64,000 nt of DNA from Micromussa lordhowensis (GCA_964020085.1 OZ026602.1:30606477-30670476); one strand, 5' to 3'. Shown: positions 27,566-39,714, numbered from the stretch's first letter. Notes: generated from the letters alone by a model not told the origin. A program made the numbers and translations.

Positions 27566-27853
27566 ATGGCGCCGCAAGAACTTGACAAGGTCCTGAGTAT
27601 AAAGTTCTACGCCGAGTTCACAAAAAGGAACGGAGATACTAACAAGCTAGAATCCCTTAAAATCACCCAGAGTGTATTTAAAAGAGAAAACTATCCACGG
27701 CTGGGCATTGCATTTGTGCAGTCGAGGGAGTTTCACAACTCAAAAGAAATCCATCGTAGAATTACACCGGCCGCTAACCTCAAATTCCTTCTCCAAAGAC
27801 AACGAGAAGTCTCAGCCTCAACCACAGAAGAAAGGAAAGTCTTCCATCATTGA
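27566..27853 (+). pseudogene. Crypton / DUF3504-like recombinase, N-terminal fragment
   Basis: The frame from the ATG at 27566 (MAPQELDKVL, then KFYAEFTKRNGDTNKLESLK and SREFHNSKEI) resembles the N-terminal arm-binding region of Crypton-derived proteins, as does the fragment at 34592-34163 minus. The catalytic half is missing and the middle looks frameshifted relative to the family. It is likely a dead remnant. Family assignment is by pattern memory. Confidence 0.4.
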
Positions 27854-28107
27854 TTCAGGCGACCAGAATCGAACTTTGATACATGAAATAGACCGTTTTG
27901 CTTGTTTGTTTGTTATGCTTGAATGAGTTTTTGTCACATGACACCGTTTTGCATACTAAATAAAATGTCAAAGCGTTTCCGGTTCCGCTATTTTTAACAA
28001 ACCGGCTACTTGGAACAATACAACAAAATCTAAAATTTAAGGCCGTAACATTGTGCGATTTCAAAATGGATTTAATAAAGTGGTAATTGAACTTCTTGTC
28101 GTGCAAT

Positions 28108-28197
28108 TTTGGTCTGAAATCATACTTGTGATTTCAAATCAAACTCGCGCTGCGCGCTCGTTCGATTTTGAAATCACGCGTATGATTTCAGACCAAA
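28108..28197. repeat. 90-bp palindromic repeat
   Basis: TTTGGTCTGAAATCATAC on the left pairs with GTATGATTTCAGACCAAA on the right, with a loop containing GCGCTGCGCGC. It abuts the one-armed foldback element. Confidence 0.75.
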
Positions 28198-28480
28198 TAG
28201 GCCTTATCACGGTTTCCGACGCCATTTTGACGGGTAGGCAAAGCGGTCAGAAATTACAGTGTTTGTATGGGAATCCGATGGCAAAGAACTTTTTCCAAAA
28301 TCGAATTTTACACAAATTGTGAATCGCAATGTTAAAATATCAGGTGGAAGATTGTATTCACCAAGTTTGAAGGTTGTAGTTTAACTAGAAGACGCTCAGT
28401 TAATTTTTATAATTTTCCATACATTTGTCTGTAATTTTTTTTTCGGCGCCGCCGCGTCTTCCCAGCCAAATTTACAGACA
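28197..28480. mobile_element. Foldback MITE, one arm plus loop
   Basis: Nearly identical to 2557-2835: same ATAGGCCTTATCACGG end, same arm and same GC-rich loop. It then breaks off at 28480, where TTTCCGATA repeats begin, so the second arm is lost. Confidence 0.8.
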
Positions 28481-29282
28481 TTTCCGATATTTCCGATATT
28501 TCCAGCGCATGACAAAAGGGACCCCTGGGGACGAGGTTGAGTAAAGTGTTGTTTTGATCCGCAATCCGCAAGGCGGCTGTCCGTTCCTGTTTTTCTTTAT
28601 CACGTGACACGATGGCGTAGCCCAGTTTGGAGCTCGACTGCGGGTTTTTTACACTCCTGGAAAAAGTCCACAGAGAGTACATGTTCTCAATTGCTTCACT
28701 TTTATATCAACAAAATGGTAAGCGTATTGTAATGTCTCAAATGCTTTTATTGTCTGCATTCCTGCGCTGCAATGGGATTCATTGAAAAGCTGTCGCCGTC
28801 CTTGACAAAATTTTGGTGTTCAGCTTTTGGCTCAAGTAAACAATACTGAACATTCCTGGTGAATTCAAAGCTAATTTATAGTTTATAGCAAAAACGTTCG
28901 TAGAGCTGCAGAGTTAATATAGTGTATAATAAGTTTTTTTTGCAGGCCTGAACTTTATTGCTGCTAGTTTGTTTTCCGCGCGGCTTATTTCAACTTCAAC
29001 TTCGGATAGTATGTTTATACAAACACTAAAGCTGGAGCAAAAATATGCACAGATATTTGTTTGATGACGTAATATGAGAAGCGAACAGTTTCCGAGAGCT
29101 AAGCTCTATCGAGGAAAGCTACGAGTCCAAGAAAATTGAGCTTATATGGGTTTCTCATCCTTAAATTATTATTACATACGATCATTCATGGTGGGGGGGG
29201 CAAGGATGGAGCAACTTTATCTCCAACAGTTCAACAGCCAAATTTATCAATCTGCCACTACTAAATGTACAGCCTACTTGAA

Positions 29283-31170
29283 CATACATACATACATACA
29301 TACATACATACAATTTATTGAAGCTCCCTTCCCAGGGCTTTTCAGCCACAATATACTAACTAATATACAAAAACTGGAACTAAATTACTAGCTAATTAAA
29401 ATAATACCAAGACAAAACAAAATTCAGGCTAAAAGCATATTAACAAGTCTCCTCTTAAAGATTCTAACATCCGCTACCTCCTTAAGGTCTTTGGGGAGAC
29501 TGTTCCAACATGCAGCATCTCTGTAGGCGAACGATCGCTGCCCAGTTGTTAACCGGCATCTCGGTAGACTCAGATCTTTTTTATTTCGTGTATTTCTGTT
29601 GTGTAGATCTAGTCTCCTTATAAATTTTTGACTGAGATAGTCAGGCGCCCGTCCAATTAAGCACTTGTGAACCATAACAGAATCATTTAAAAAAAGTTTA
29701 TCGGCAATAGGAAGCCATTTCAGCGACTTCAAGCCCTCAGAAATGCAATCATACTTTCTGAGGCCGAGGACTATCCTCCCGGCAAAGTTCTGAACCAACT
29801 GTAGTCTTTTTACATTTGTTTTGGATGTATTGCTCCATACAGAGGAACAGTAAAATAATTTACTGAAAACAAAAGCGTTAATTAGCAAAAGTAGCGTCTT
29901 CCTGTCAAGGAGGTGCTTAATTCTGTTGATCCTAAATAACCTATACAGACAATCGGAGGCTGTTTTGGTCACATGCTCATTAAAACTTAGGGAGGAGTCA
30001 ATAATCACACCCAGGTCCTTGGCCACAGCTACAGGCTTAATCTCCTTTCCCAGCAATTTAATAAATCTCATTTTCGACCAGAATTTCGCGGGAAAAAAAA
30101 TTAAAACCAAACACTCGTCAAAAATAATCTTTTTTCTCAAGAAATTGAGTTTGGAACATATATAAATTTATATTCGTTTTAATCCTCGAAAAAATGAGCG
30201 TTTCCGTATATTTTTTTCTTCAAAATCAACAAAAAGCTCGGATTTCAAAGTCACACCAAAGTTACGCTTCGCAAAATAATCTCTTCAAAACCCTGACTTC
30301 GAAGCAATATATCTCTTCAGCGTGAATAGCTAGCACACATCGGCATAGAAAAAATCTGTTCTTTATCTATCCAGCTTCATTGTGTTAAAATTTCAGCGAA
30401 ATCGAACAAAACCAGAGTCAATTAGAATTTTATTTGTGACCCCACTTGATGTTATGACTCAACAAAGGACGCAAGGGTTGCCCATAGCAACGGAAAAACA
30501 CGAACATGACAATGGCCGACTTTTCGGTCAAAAAAAGCTAGAATTATTCACGGGTAGCTAATCATTGATTTAGACGAAAAAATGACCTCTGGGGCTACAA
30601 AAGAGAACGAAACAACAAACAGAGCAAGACAGTGTGATAAGCCGATAATTTATTCATTTTCTCACCACGTGGTCGAAGTCACGTACAAGTTAAAAAAAGC
30701 TTTCTTCTCAATAATTAGAGCCTTAAAAGTCAGCAAATGGTTCTAAATTGCGTTCTTCTATACTTACAAATGTCCAGACTTCCATTCCCGAAAGATTTGG
30801 CCACAATTTTGAGCAAGTAAACATTTCGTCGAGGGAAACCGCCATTACGCTGTCTAGCATACTAATTAGCTAACTTGACAAAACTGTCCCAAGGGGGGGA
30901 TATGACGAAAAAGGCTGAAAAAATGGCCTGTTATTGGCTAATGATGAGATCATTCCACTGTCCAAATTTGGTGAGAATAGGAAGTAACGCATTCATCTGA
31001 CACGCATTCGACTCTGGGGTGGAAATCCACCCCAGAGTCGCGCGGCGGCTCGAATTGAGTTAACAGGCGGAATAGATGGTAGGCTTCTCGTTAACTGCGG
31101 TACTCCGATAACCAGGAGCTTAGTCTTATCAGGGTTGATGAGTAGAGAGTTCGTACAACACCACCTTGAG
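29283..31170 (-). mobile_element. 5'-truncated LINE with (TATG)n tail, split by an insertion
   Basis: The minus strand carries the C-terminal part of a non-LTR reverse-transcriptase ORF in two pieces. 31165-31064 includes LINPDKTKLLVIG. 30057-29424 includes KDLGVIIDSSLSF, FSKLFYCSSVW, NFAGRIVLGLRKYD and TTGQRSFAYRDAACWNSLP. The catalytic Y-x-D-D block is absent. The 3' end is a TATG microsatellite (29283-29311 as CATA on plus). The same ORF family and tail type occur at 59509-60522. The pieces are separated by the 998-bp insert described next. Confidence 0.75.
30062..31059. mobile_element. 998-bp insert flanked by TTAA duplications
   Basis: TTAA occurs at 30058-30061 and 31060-31063, exactly where the LINE frame is broken, so the site looks like a TTAA target duplication (piggyBac-type). 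The insert has no coding domain I recognise. Near its right end is a strong palindrome (31010-31043, CGACTCTGGGGTGG / CCACCCCAGAGTCG). The termini (TAAATCTCATTTTCGA and, from the right, CTCAATTCGAGCC) are only weakly similar and do not start with CCC. Confidence 0.6.
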
Positions 31171-31402
31171 TCTACTCACAAAAGGCACCTACATGATGCA
31201 AGTCTTTCTTATATACCCCGCATTACAAGCTCATTACATGTTCAGTATTTGCTCTATAACAATCTATTCATTTTACAATTTGTGTGAGCATCACGTGTAA
31301 ATATGACTGTTGTGCTTGGGCAGCTTAGCTTGTGCAATCATTAAATCTGTTTTGTAACATTTGCCCTCTTCCAATAAAATTGATGGTTTCTCACATTGAG
31401 GA

Positions 31403-31651
31403 TCATTTTAAAAATGTTCTACACGCGTCATGGTTTAGGTGATCATGTTGCACAAACTTTGGTTTTTCCTTGGAATTCCTCTGCATCTTATACACCATGT
31501 CAGTGAGTTGGTTATTTCCCAGGGACCTTCCATGGGGTTTGTACCTTTCTTTGTCTGCTGTATAGACATACCTTCTCCCCCTCCCAATATGAACTGGAAT
31601 GGGATCTATGGTCAGAAATGTTCCTGTTGTTGGCTCTCCAGGCTTGGACAC
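31403..31651 (-). other. Unassigned ORF downstream of a hAT fragment
   Basis: An 82-codon minus frame (MSKPGEPTTGTFLTIDPIPV...). It has no motif I know, though the text looks protein-like rather than random. It follows the hAT C-terminal fragment on the same strand and may be repeat-derived. Confidence 0.2.
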
Positions 31652-31853
31652 TTAACTTTTGAGAACACTCACCATTTGGGCAAGTGATCCTCAAAATGTA
31701 CTTGCCCGGACCAGTTTTCACTCGCCCAAAAGTTTACCCCCATCTTATCCAACCAGTGTAGTAATCTTTTATTTTACTATTTAATAACCTTTGTAATTTA
31801 TTTCAACACTGAAAGGCTATTAAAGTAAAGAAGAAGTCTGTTTTAGTTTCTCT

Positions 31854-32331
31854 TCACAGCAGTTCTTTTTCTAATTTCTTTAGTGCCATCTCTAACATCT
31901 CGTAGTCTGAAATAGCTTCTTGTCTTTTGTCATCCACCTTTTCTCTGAATTTAACTTCATCCTCATCTTCCTCTTCCTCAAGTTCAGGAAGCAGTGGTTG
32001 AGCTGGCCCAGGAGTTGTATCATCTCCAACTACCGCAATGTCAGTTTCGTGCTTCTCCAGTCCCACTCGCCTCCTTAAGCTTCATAGAACACTGGTTGTC
32101 GTGGCCTGATGCTAGCATTCATCCTTCTGTTAATTGCAGGATCGGGATCAAAACCCTTCACATTGGGAGTTGCCATTGAATTACCATCAAATGGTTGAGA
32201 ATTGTGTTGTTCATTTGGCTTCGGGTGTGGGTTTTTGTCAGTTTCATCTGGCTAAAGCCACGCTCGTTTGCAGCAGAACTAGCAGGTAGGGTAAGGGTTA
32301 GATCAACAATGGCAAAAATGTTTCCATAACC
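31854..32331 (-). pseudogene. hAT transposase C-terminal (dimerisation) fragment
   Basis: The minus frame reads ...LPASSAANERGFSQMKLTKT..., the hAT C-terminal dimerisation signature (ANERGFS). It then shifts frame into MATPNVKGFDPDPAIN and ends in an acidic coiled tail (ELEEEEDEDEV...ALKKLEKELL). At least one frameshift and one stop interrupt it. No DDE core is present here. Confidence 0.65.
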
Positions 32332-33068
32332 CTCCGCGTAAAGACTACAAATCTCTGACCATTTAAGAGACCAGATTTTTTTTCTTTGTACCTGGAGACA
32401 AGTAGAAATTTGATTAATGGCTGTAGTAGAGACTTAGTTTGCTATATTAATTCAATTACATGAATGACAGAGTCTTAAACCCACTTGTTATAAAGATGAG
32501 ACTTCAGCATCACCCACTCGCAACAATCGCCAAGGTTCCAAATATTTCACAGTTTATTCAATCAGTATCTTTACTGGAAAGTATTCGAAATCTATTAACA
32601 GATTAGAATTACAGTCAATAAATGCCGGGATTAATAGACATTAATAAAGAATGATATTTACGTACCCATTGGTGTCTCTCAAATCTGCGACTAGTAGTGT
32701 TAGCTTCAACGATCTTATCAATTAATCACGTAAGGCATTGTTATGTCATATCACTTAAATACGTCACGCATTAATTTCGTGTTAGAACGAAACAGTCTGC
32801 ATCTACTCCGATGCTACACCTCCATGCTGCAACACTCCAGCAAACTGTTGACAGAGGGTTTTTTTTTTCGCCAAACGCTGTTTGAAATAGAACCACACGT
32901 GATCTTCAGCAATAAAAAGCTAAAAGTTTTTATATAGATGAAGACACTACCTGGTACATCTTCCTTCATGGAAAATAGTGGCCACTGTCTTGGACCATGA
33001 CTGCAAAATATAATATAATCCCTTCTATCTCAAAAGAACAAGCATCATGAAGGAGTCGAGATTTACTT
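32332..33068. other. No gene recognised
   Basis: Non-coding AT-rich sequence between the hAT fragment and a palindrome. I found no domain, terminal repeat or RNA gene. Confidence 0.4.
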
Positions 33069-33203
33069 CTTATTAACCGAGCGTGAGGTCTGTATGGGAG
33101 AACCTTGACCGAGGTCACCAGTACAGACGGAATGCAGTGAGGTCTGTACCAGCGACCGAGGTCAAGATTCTCCCATACAGACCGACCTAGCTTGGTTAAT
33201 AAG
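33069..33203. repeat. 135-bp palindromic repeat
   Basis: CTTATTAACCGAGC at the left pairs with the right end (GCTTGGTTAATAAG), and GAGGTCTGTATGGGAGAA pairs with TTCTCCCATACAGACC. Inner GAGGTC motifs also recur. It is a foldback-type MITE. Confidence 0.75.
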
Positions 33204-33476
33204 ATGTTTATGATATGGCCAAATAAGAAAGGAAAGGAACAAATAAATAAATAATTTTATTTGCTACCCTGCGCGGGCTCAAGCATTTAACTGGCTTTCA
33301 AACGGGACAAATGTTCAAAGTCCAGCTTTGTACAAACTTTGTCAATTGTGAATGAAGACAAAATTTTTCATACAGGCTCAATGAAAGCTTGTGGTTGAAA
33401 GAACAATTTATGAAAAGCGTCCAAAAGTGCAACTGCAATGTAAGTGATGCCTGTTTGTGCCTCGATTGCTCAGCGA

Positions 33477-34806
33477 TCAGTTCTCATTCAGCCTTGTGAT
33501 CTTCGACTGATCACCACAGAAAACGTTGATGTTGAATGTGCAGCCTTCGAACTTGTCAATATGTGCTCCAGCAAAAATTGCCTGAGGCTGGATTTGTTGG
33601 ACTGTTAAGACATTTTGCTGTGTTGTAGTGGACTGAGCGGATGTGCCTGGCTCACGACTCTGGATAGCAGACATTTCTCGCTGTCGCTTCAGTGATGCCG
33701 AATGGTAGCTGTTGAGGCTTTTCAAATTTTTATGACCGCTTAGCTGTGCAACAAAGTTTGGCTGAACGTCTGCTTCGAGAAGTCGTCCAACACTGGTCTT
33801 TCTAATGGAGTGATTAGAAACCTTCTTTGTGTCATCGAGTTTGGCTGCAGCAAAGGCGTCTTTGAGAAACTTGCCAATTTAATTCTTTCCAAGGGGTCTA
33901 TTGAGATACCATACTTTGTTGTTTGGTTTTCGTCGGTGATTTATGGCCAGATAAAAAGGAGCATCTGGTTCTAGCATCGCTTCGGAACGGTGACTTCGAA
34001 AAGCTTTGTAAAATTCAACTGGGCATCTTGACTTGTTGCATGCATGCGCTTTCGGTTCAAAGGCTCTATGATGACCACCATCTTGTCCGGTACGTGTTTT
34101 GCTGCCTCTTTCTGACTTCCACACAAGGTATTTGGAATCATTTTCAGGATCACTGGCCAATCCTACATCTCCCCAACACAGCTTCCAGCTTTCATCGCGA
34201 GCCCTTCAGCCAAAATGGAGAGAAAATGGAGAGAAAGAAACCACCACAAAGCCCTTTGTAATGATTTCGGATCCTGAACACTGAACTGGCCATTTTCAAA
34301 TAGCGCATCTTCTTCGGCTTCAGTGAGCTCTCTTGTGGCATTTGGACGGTTTCCTTTTCCTTGCCGGGCTAGGTTCTTTTGCTTGGCAGCTAGTACCTCT
34401 CTGGGACATGGAGAACTTGTTATCCTTAAGAATGTTAATGAGACTTCCTTTTTCATGCAAGTAGCGTTGAAAACTTCGCTGGAAGCCGCTTAAAGTACCT
34501 GGCTCGTACTCAGTGCCATTTTGTTTATGAACGGAAATGAAAAATTTGGACAAAAGAGGGTCGAGCTCATTGGCAGAACTGTATGTTTTCAATTGCTCTA
34601 GACTCTTTCAGTGACTCGCAAAATTTCTTCCATGCGTTTAAATCGCTCTTAGGCTAGTATCGAGTGTTTTTTGATTTCTGCTCCTGTAAAAATATCTCAA
34701 TTTCGACTTCTTCTTTGCTCGTAGCTTTTTCGGTAGGACTTAAATTTGCCAACGTTTGCTCGTTTTCTTGACCTGCTTCCTCGTGAAGGTCTACTGATTC
34801 TTCCAT
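33477..34806 (-). pseudogene. Crypton-type tyrosine recombinase, decayed
   Basis: Reading minus from the ATG at 34806 (MEESVDLHEEAGQ), pieces of one YR protein follow in different frames. There is a helical N-terminus, KNLARQGKGNRPNATRELTE at about 34380, CPVEFYKAFRSHR at about 34010, then NHSIRKT, SGHKN and the SLNSYHSAS tyrosine region at about 33810-33700. The C-terminal tail IFAGAHIDKFEGCTFN is typical of the family. In-frame stops occur at 34654-34656 and 33879-33881, with several frameshifts between. It is inactive. Confidence 0.7.
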
Positions 34807-35719
34807 TGAGTTTTATGAACAGGAACAAGCCAATATTGTAACTTTTTAGGGACAACTGTTACAATTAGATCATGGATCTATTAAGCACTACGTGAAAATG
34901 ACAACAAGAAGGGCTTAGAAATGGGGTGCAGTGTTCTAAAGTAGGTATGTGAAAGGGGTACCTTTTCTCAATAAAAGGTATATAAAAGGGGTAGCTTTTC
35001 TGCCAAAATGGTATATAAAAGGAAAAGGGGTTGGACCTCGGGGCGGAGCCTCCCCGTATTAAACTTTGTTAAGTACCCCCCCCCCCCCCGAGGTCTAGAT
35101 GCCAGTCTAGATGGGAAAATCTAGACTACTTTCAATAGTGATTTCAGCCAATCAAACTCATGAATTCAGTAGATCCCAGTCCTTGTGAGACACAGCCATA
35201 TAATAAAACTTAAATCAGACTGACAGAGCTCTCCATGTAAACAGCAAACTTGTGGAAATAACATGTAACTTGCTACTTTTTTTCTGTTCATGTTTTGGAA
35301 CTTCTTCATTGCCCTTTAACAAACACTTTCTTTGTCTAAAAGGACTTTGCATGCATGAACAAACATGTGCATCTTACATTGTACGGCATTTGGGCTCATT
35401 TTATTTCTTAGAGCTCCATATATTCTGTAGACACATTAATTCTTCTGAATTATTTAATTTATATTTGATGGAGAATACAAAAAATGGAAAAAAATCTTGA
35501 CACAAAGATCATTTACGATTGCTTGAACCTCAGTGAGATAATTGCAAACGTTCACCAGTGAAACTGTAACTTGGATATGCTTCCCAGGAAGATCTTTATT
35601 TTATAATGATCCAGCTTTTTGTAAGTCTATTTGCAAAATTTTAAGTTTGTAATGCCCATCATTTTCCATCTTTGCTGGGTCTGGTCTCAACGCCGCCATA
35701 TCTTTCAATGAGTCTTTCA
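34807..35719. other. No gene recognised; poly-C tract
   Basis: Contains short direct repeats (AAAAGGTATATAAAAGGGGTA at about 34970-35020) and a C homopolymer at 35080-35090. No coding domain. Confidence 0.4.
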
Positions 35720-36026
35720 GGACTCTCACTACCATGGTTTCAAATACCATTTGCCATGTTAGGTAACTTTGCAGGGTTGAGAACTGTATCGAGATCTTTA
35801 ACCACTTTCATATTGTTCTCAGGAAATCTCTCTTCTACTTGAGCAACAATATTATCAATCATTTTATCCTTGATTCCACTGAAACAATTTTTCTGTGCCT
35901 CAGTAAGATCCTCTACTCTGGTTGCTCTGTGCTCACAGTCATTAGTTTCCATGTAAAACATCAATTCTTCCAAATGACCACCAGGATTTTCTTTCATGTC
36001 TTTTATTGCTGCCACAGTTGCTTCCA

Positions 36027-36121
36027 AGGGAGGCGTGGTGACCTCATGGTTAGTGCACTCGACTCCGGAGTGAGCGCTCCGGGTTTGAGCCCTGGCCTGG
36101 CTCGTATGCAGACTCTACCTT
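36027..36121 (+). mobile_element. tRNA-derived SINE, 95 bp, with 13-bp target duplication
   Basis: ACAGTTGCTTCCA is repeated directly at 36014-36026 and 36122-36134. The intervening sequence starts GGGAGGCGTGGTGACC and contains a box-A-like GGTTAGTGCACTCG and a box-B-like GGGTTTGAGCCC, as in tRNA-derived SINEs. Removing it joins a hAT frame, confirming it as an insertion. No functional tRNA is implied. Confidence 0.8.
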
Positions 36122-36977
36122 ACAGTTGCTTCCAGCATTGTTAGCATCTGATCAATGTCTATAATGTCCTTTTAAAAGAGTTTGCTACATTTGGTAACAA
36201 GTCCAAGGACATCACAAAGAAAGCAAGTAGTTGCAATAAAAACAGCAACTTTATTTTTCTATCCAGCCCCCTTTAACCGCACCTTCACTTTTGTTTGATG
36301 CTGCTTCATGCTCAAGGGAGAGGTTTAGAAGCATCCAGGCAGAATAAATGACTTCCACAGCTTCATATGTCGACAACCAAGGTACCTAGGTAGGCTTTTT
36401 GAACCGTTTAACCTTCTGGTTCATCAGGTTCTTGAGCTCCTCGCTGGAGTCGAACTGCCAAATCATTAAGACGCCCTGTCATCACTGATGCACCATCTGT
36501 GGCTAATCCAGAAAGCTTTTTTAAAGGAACATTATTTTCGAGATAGTTTAGAACTGCAGCAAAGATGGTCTCTGCTTTGCCATCCTTCGATTCAACATTG
36601 GCAGCAAATTCAATTTTGGACTTTCCTTCAGCAAGTATCTTGAAAATTAGAACCAACTTCTTTTGAACAGCAATGTCCAGACTTTCATCTAACGCAAGGC
36701 CAACATAAGGACTTTTTTGGATTCTCTTCAATGCATCTTCCTTAGAGACCTTGTATACACAGGTAATTCTGTGGCGATAGTATAAATTCCTCCAGTGTTA
36801 CTGACTTTAGCCAGATCTGAACATCAATTATCGATCTAAACAAACAAGACGGCCCACATAAGTAAATCATTGCTAAAACATAATTCTTATTTGGTCCTAC
36901 CCCAAATCAAGCGGTTCAACTTAAGCAACAACAGTGAACTAACCTGTAAATTAATCAATGCATTGAATTGGTGGTCT

Positions 36978-37681
36978 CAGGGCTCGAAATTAATGGTAAC
37001 CATTAACCAATGGTTAGTAATTTTTAGATGTTTGGTTACAAAAAATGTGTCCAACTAACCCTTCAGGGTTAGTAAAATTTTCCAACATATTTAAACTGTG
37101 TTAAGGTTTTCTTGATGGAGTGGGAGATGGTAACATTTACAAAGGTGTAACTCTTAAGAGAATGCCCAATGACTTAAAATGCTTTTATCAGGGACAAACA
37201 GAGGATTATGAACACAATCATCCAGTTCTTGAATTCCAGATTTGAAAGCCTGGATTCAGATCCTGTTCTTGCAGCTGGGAAGACTTTTGATCCCAGGGTT
37301 TGGTGAGAATCTGTAGAAGACCTAGCAGCATGTGGGGAAGCAGAAGTGGATTTCTTGGTTAAGCATTTTAGACCAGCTTTGGAGAGGAATGATTTTGACT
37401 TTGCAGCTTAGGTGGGGAGTGGAGCGCTCTGAAGGTTTGTGTCACTGCAAACAATTTCAAGCATTTAGATCCCCTCATTTTATGGCAGAGAATGTTTACT
37501 GCCTTTAAGAATCTTGATTTTTGTGGAAATAATACTCATCCTGCCTTGCAACAGCAGCTGTGGAGTGAGGATTTTCAGCAATGAAGCGAGTGAAGAATGA
37601 TTGGAAATCCTGTCTCGAGACAGACATCCTGAACATGTTGCTAAGAAGGGTTAGTGATCCGAAAATTACATTCCAGCCCTG
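36978..37681 (+). mobile_element. hAT-type element fragment, 704 bp, 5-bp target duplication
   Basis: The left end CAGGGCTCGAAATTAA and the right end (reverse-complement CAGGGCTGGAATGTAA) are similar inverted repeats. GGTCT flanks both sides directly (36973-36977 and 37682-37686). On the plus strand the interior encodes hAT C-terminal remnants (GFSAMKRVKNDW, CLETDILNML) with stops. It is nested in the minus-strand hAT pseudogene. Confidence 0.7.
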
Positions 37682-38224
37682 GGTCTGCTATGTCTTTTTT
37701 GCCATTAACAGGGCCATTCTCACTTGAGCCTTTAAAGCCATACTTGATTTTTCTTCCACATGGTGCATGACCTTTTTGTAACATTTTCTTTGTGCAATGA
37801 CTTCCACAGCCATAGCATGGTCATTTCCACTCGGTGGCGCACTAAGGCTAACCGCTGGAAATTAGTCGCACCATGTACGAAAGCTTGGGATGGTTTGGCT
37901 GAACGTTCATATGCATCCAAATGTGTTTTGCATTTCATGTAGTTTTCGGTCGACACATACACTAGCCATGCGAATTCTTCAAGCCATTGGGAAGAGAAAC
38001 CATGTTTCTTGGGTCCCGAAATCTCCTGAGGATCTTCATCAGACTTTCTTTTCTGTCTGGCAGATGAGGTTTGATTTGGTTTCATTGTTGAAGGCTGCAA
38101 AATGTCAAATAGCGTTTTCTGTGTAGCCATGACCGCGTAACAAAATGCTGGATCGATGGAAGGTCAATCACTGCAGCCAATAGAAAAGTAAAGCAGAAAA
38201 AGGAAGGGCGAAAAAAAAAAATTA

Positions 38225-38473
38225 AAAAAATCAAAAAACCTACAGATGTAGGTCACTTTCTTGGCCAAAAACGATTTCAAAATTTTGATTTCTGTGCATG
38301 CCCGAGCCAAAATGTTTCAAATCACAATGTTGGGGGCAAGAAGAACAAGCTGTCATGCCGTATATGCGTTTTTGACTAGATCGAAGCTAATTTGGCCAAT
38401 CTCCTGCCTGAAAAACACCAAAATGTCCAGAAAACGCCTTCTTGGCAAAAAGTGCTGGGGGTCAATGGGTTAA
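38225..38473. mobile_element. Possible remnant of a TTAA-type element (right end only)
   Basis: The sequence ends GGGGGTCAATGGG followed by TTAA, close to the right end of the 13.3-14.9 kb element (GGGAGTCAATGGG then TTAA). No left terminus was found, so the left boundary is a guess. Confidence 0.3.
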
Positions 38474-38629
38474 GTACCCTCTGGGTTTTGTTTGTGCATT
38501 TCCCTAGTGAAAAAAAAAGTCTAGTCCTGTTATCAATAATATGAATATTACTAACATTTTCTTGTAGTGGTATAATATAAAATGTAGTGTGTTTTGTATA
38601 CGCACCTTAAGTACACAATTTTATTTACC

Positions 38630-39400
38630 CTCTGTGTGATGCAATCTTCAAGTTTTGCATGAATCGCTTGATACCCCTTTAAGAAGTTCTCCACTGCAAG
38701 CATCATGTGCCCCACCCATCTGGTTCCGCCAGCACGTGTTGGCAGGACTGATGACCGGTTAAGACCGCTTTAGATTTTGTCGCTGTTTGGGGCTGTTATG
38801 ATAAAAGTAGTACAATCTCAAGAGAAGGACAATGCAACTGTTGTAAAGCTTGTTCTCTTTCATTACACCTTTATAGGCAAGCTCGAGACACTGTGCAAAA
38901 CAGTGCATGGTAATACAGCGGAGTTGCAAATGTGCTACAAAATGCCGATACTCTCCCTTCTTCCCCACCATAACACTTGCCTTGTCACATCCACACCTAA
39001 CCAATTTATTTCTTAATTCTTCGCTCAATTCCACATCTCTTAGGGCCTCCATAATAGCTTTGTACAAACCACTGGCATTGGGACTGATGGGCTGCTTTAA
39101 TCCAACAAATTTGGTGAATGGTACACCTTTGCTACTGAAGCGGGCAAAAACAATCTCTTGTTCAATTATGCTAGAGTCTGTTGCACCATCTGAAGTCACA
39201 GTGACAAATTTTTCCTTTTGTTAATTCATTAGCAACTTGATTCTGGGCTGCTGTTGCAATATACTTGGTGAAAGTACCACAAGCTTTGGTGTTACAATAC
39301 GTTGGACCAACAGTTAGCCCTTTCACCTTGTCCAAGTCATGGAGCCATTGATAGTCTGCAAGCAACTTCTTTGTTCTTTGATACAGCATGCGCACTTCTG
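38630..39400 (-). pseudogene. hAT transposase (second copy), fragment
   Basis: Minus frames contain MTSDGATDSSIIEQEIVFAR, LVRCGCDKASVMVGKKG, TMHCFAQCLELAYK and, after a frameshift, TRAGGTRWVGHMMLAVENFL. These are typical hAT catalytic-region segments (D-G-x-x-S, then H-C-x-A-H-x-L-x-L). Frames break at least twice. It differs from the neighbouring hAT copy and lies upstream of it on the same strand. Confidence 0.65.
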
Positions 39401-39714
39401 TTTAAGCAGCTACTGCCAGGGCTAGGTTTGCGGTTTTTTTTTTTTTTTCTGGGTGTAAGTTACCTCTATGGCATTACTTTGCTCGTGATATGAAATTGAC
39501 TCTGTTTTGTACCTAGTGCAGCCATCAATAAATCTAGTCAAGTTTAGAACATTTTCTGCCACCAAAGTTAGGTTGTTTGTTTCTTGCAACGTTTCATCTC
39601 TTGACCTGCTTTGCTTTTTCCACTACTAGATGTAGGTTCTGATTGTCAATTTCTTATCATTAGCATGGATCGTCCTGGAGGCACACATGGAAATGCAAAC
39701 AACTTGTGTGTTGT

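Larger units (their letters stand above)
35720..38130 (-). pseudogene. hAT transposase (ZNF862-like type), broken by insertions
   Basis: The N-terminus is 38130-37732 (MATQKTLFDILQPS, then WLEEFAWL, MKCKTHLDAY, HGATNFQRLALVRH), resembling a TTF-type zinc-finger region with the paired Cys partly lost. The catalytic part is 36731-36408: LALDESLDIAVQKKL and GLATDGASVMTGR carry two candidate DDE aspartates. The 3' part is 36027-35740. A 704-bp hAT element (36978-37681) and a SINE (36027-36121) are inserted in it. Stops and frameshifts occur elsewhere. It is non-functional. Confidence 0.65.

Noticed and set aside
36045..36105. tRNA gene
   Set aside because: Box A/B-like sequences exist, but the unit is a SINE with target duplications and the anticodon loop lacks the usual U33.
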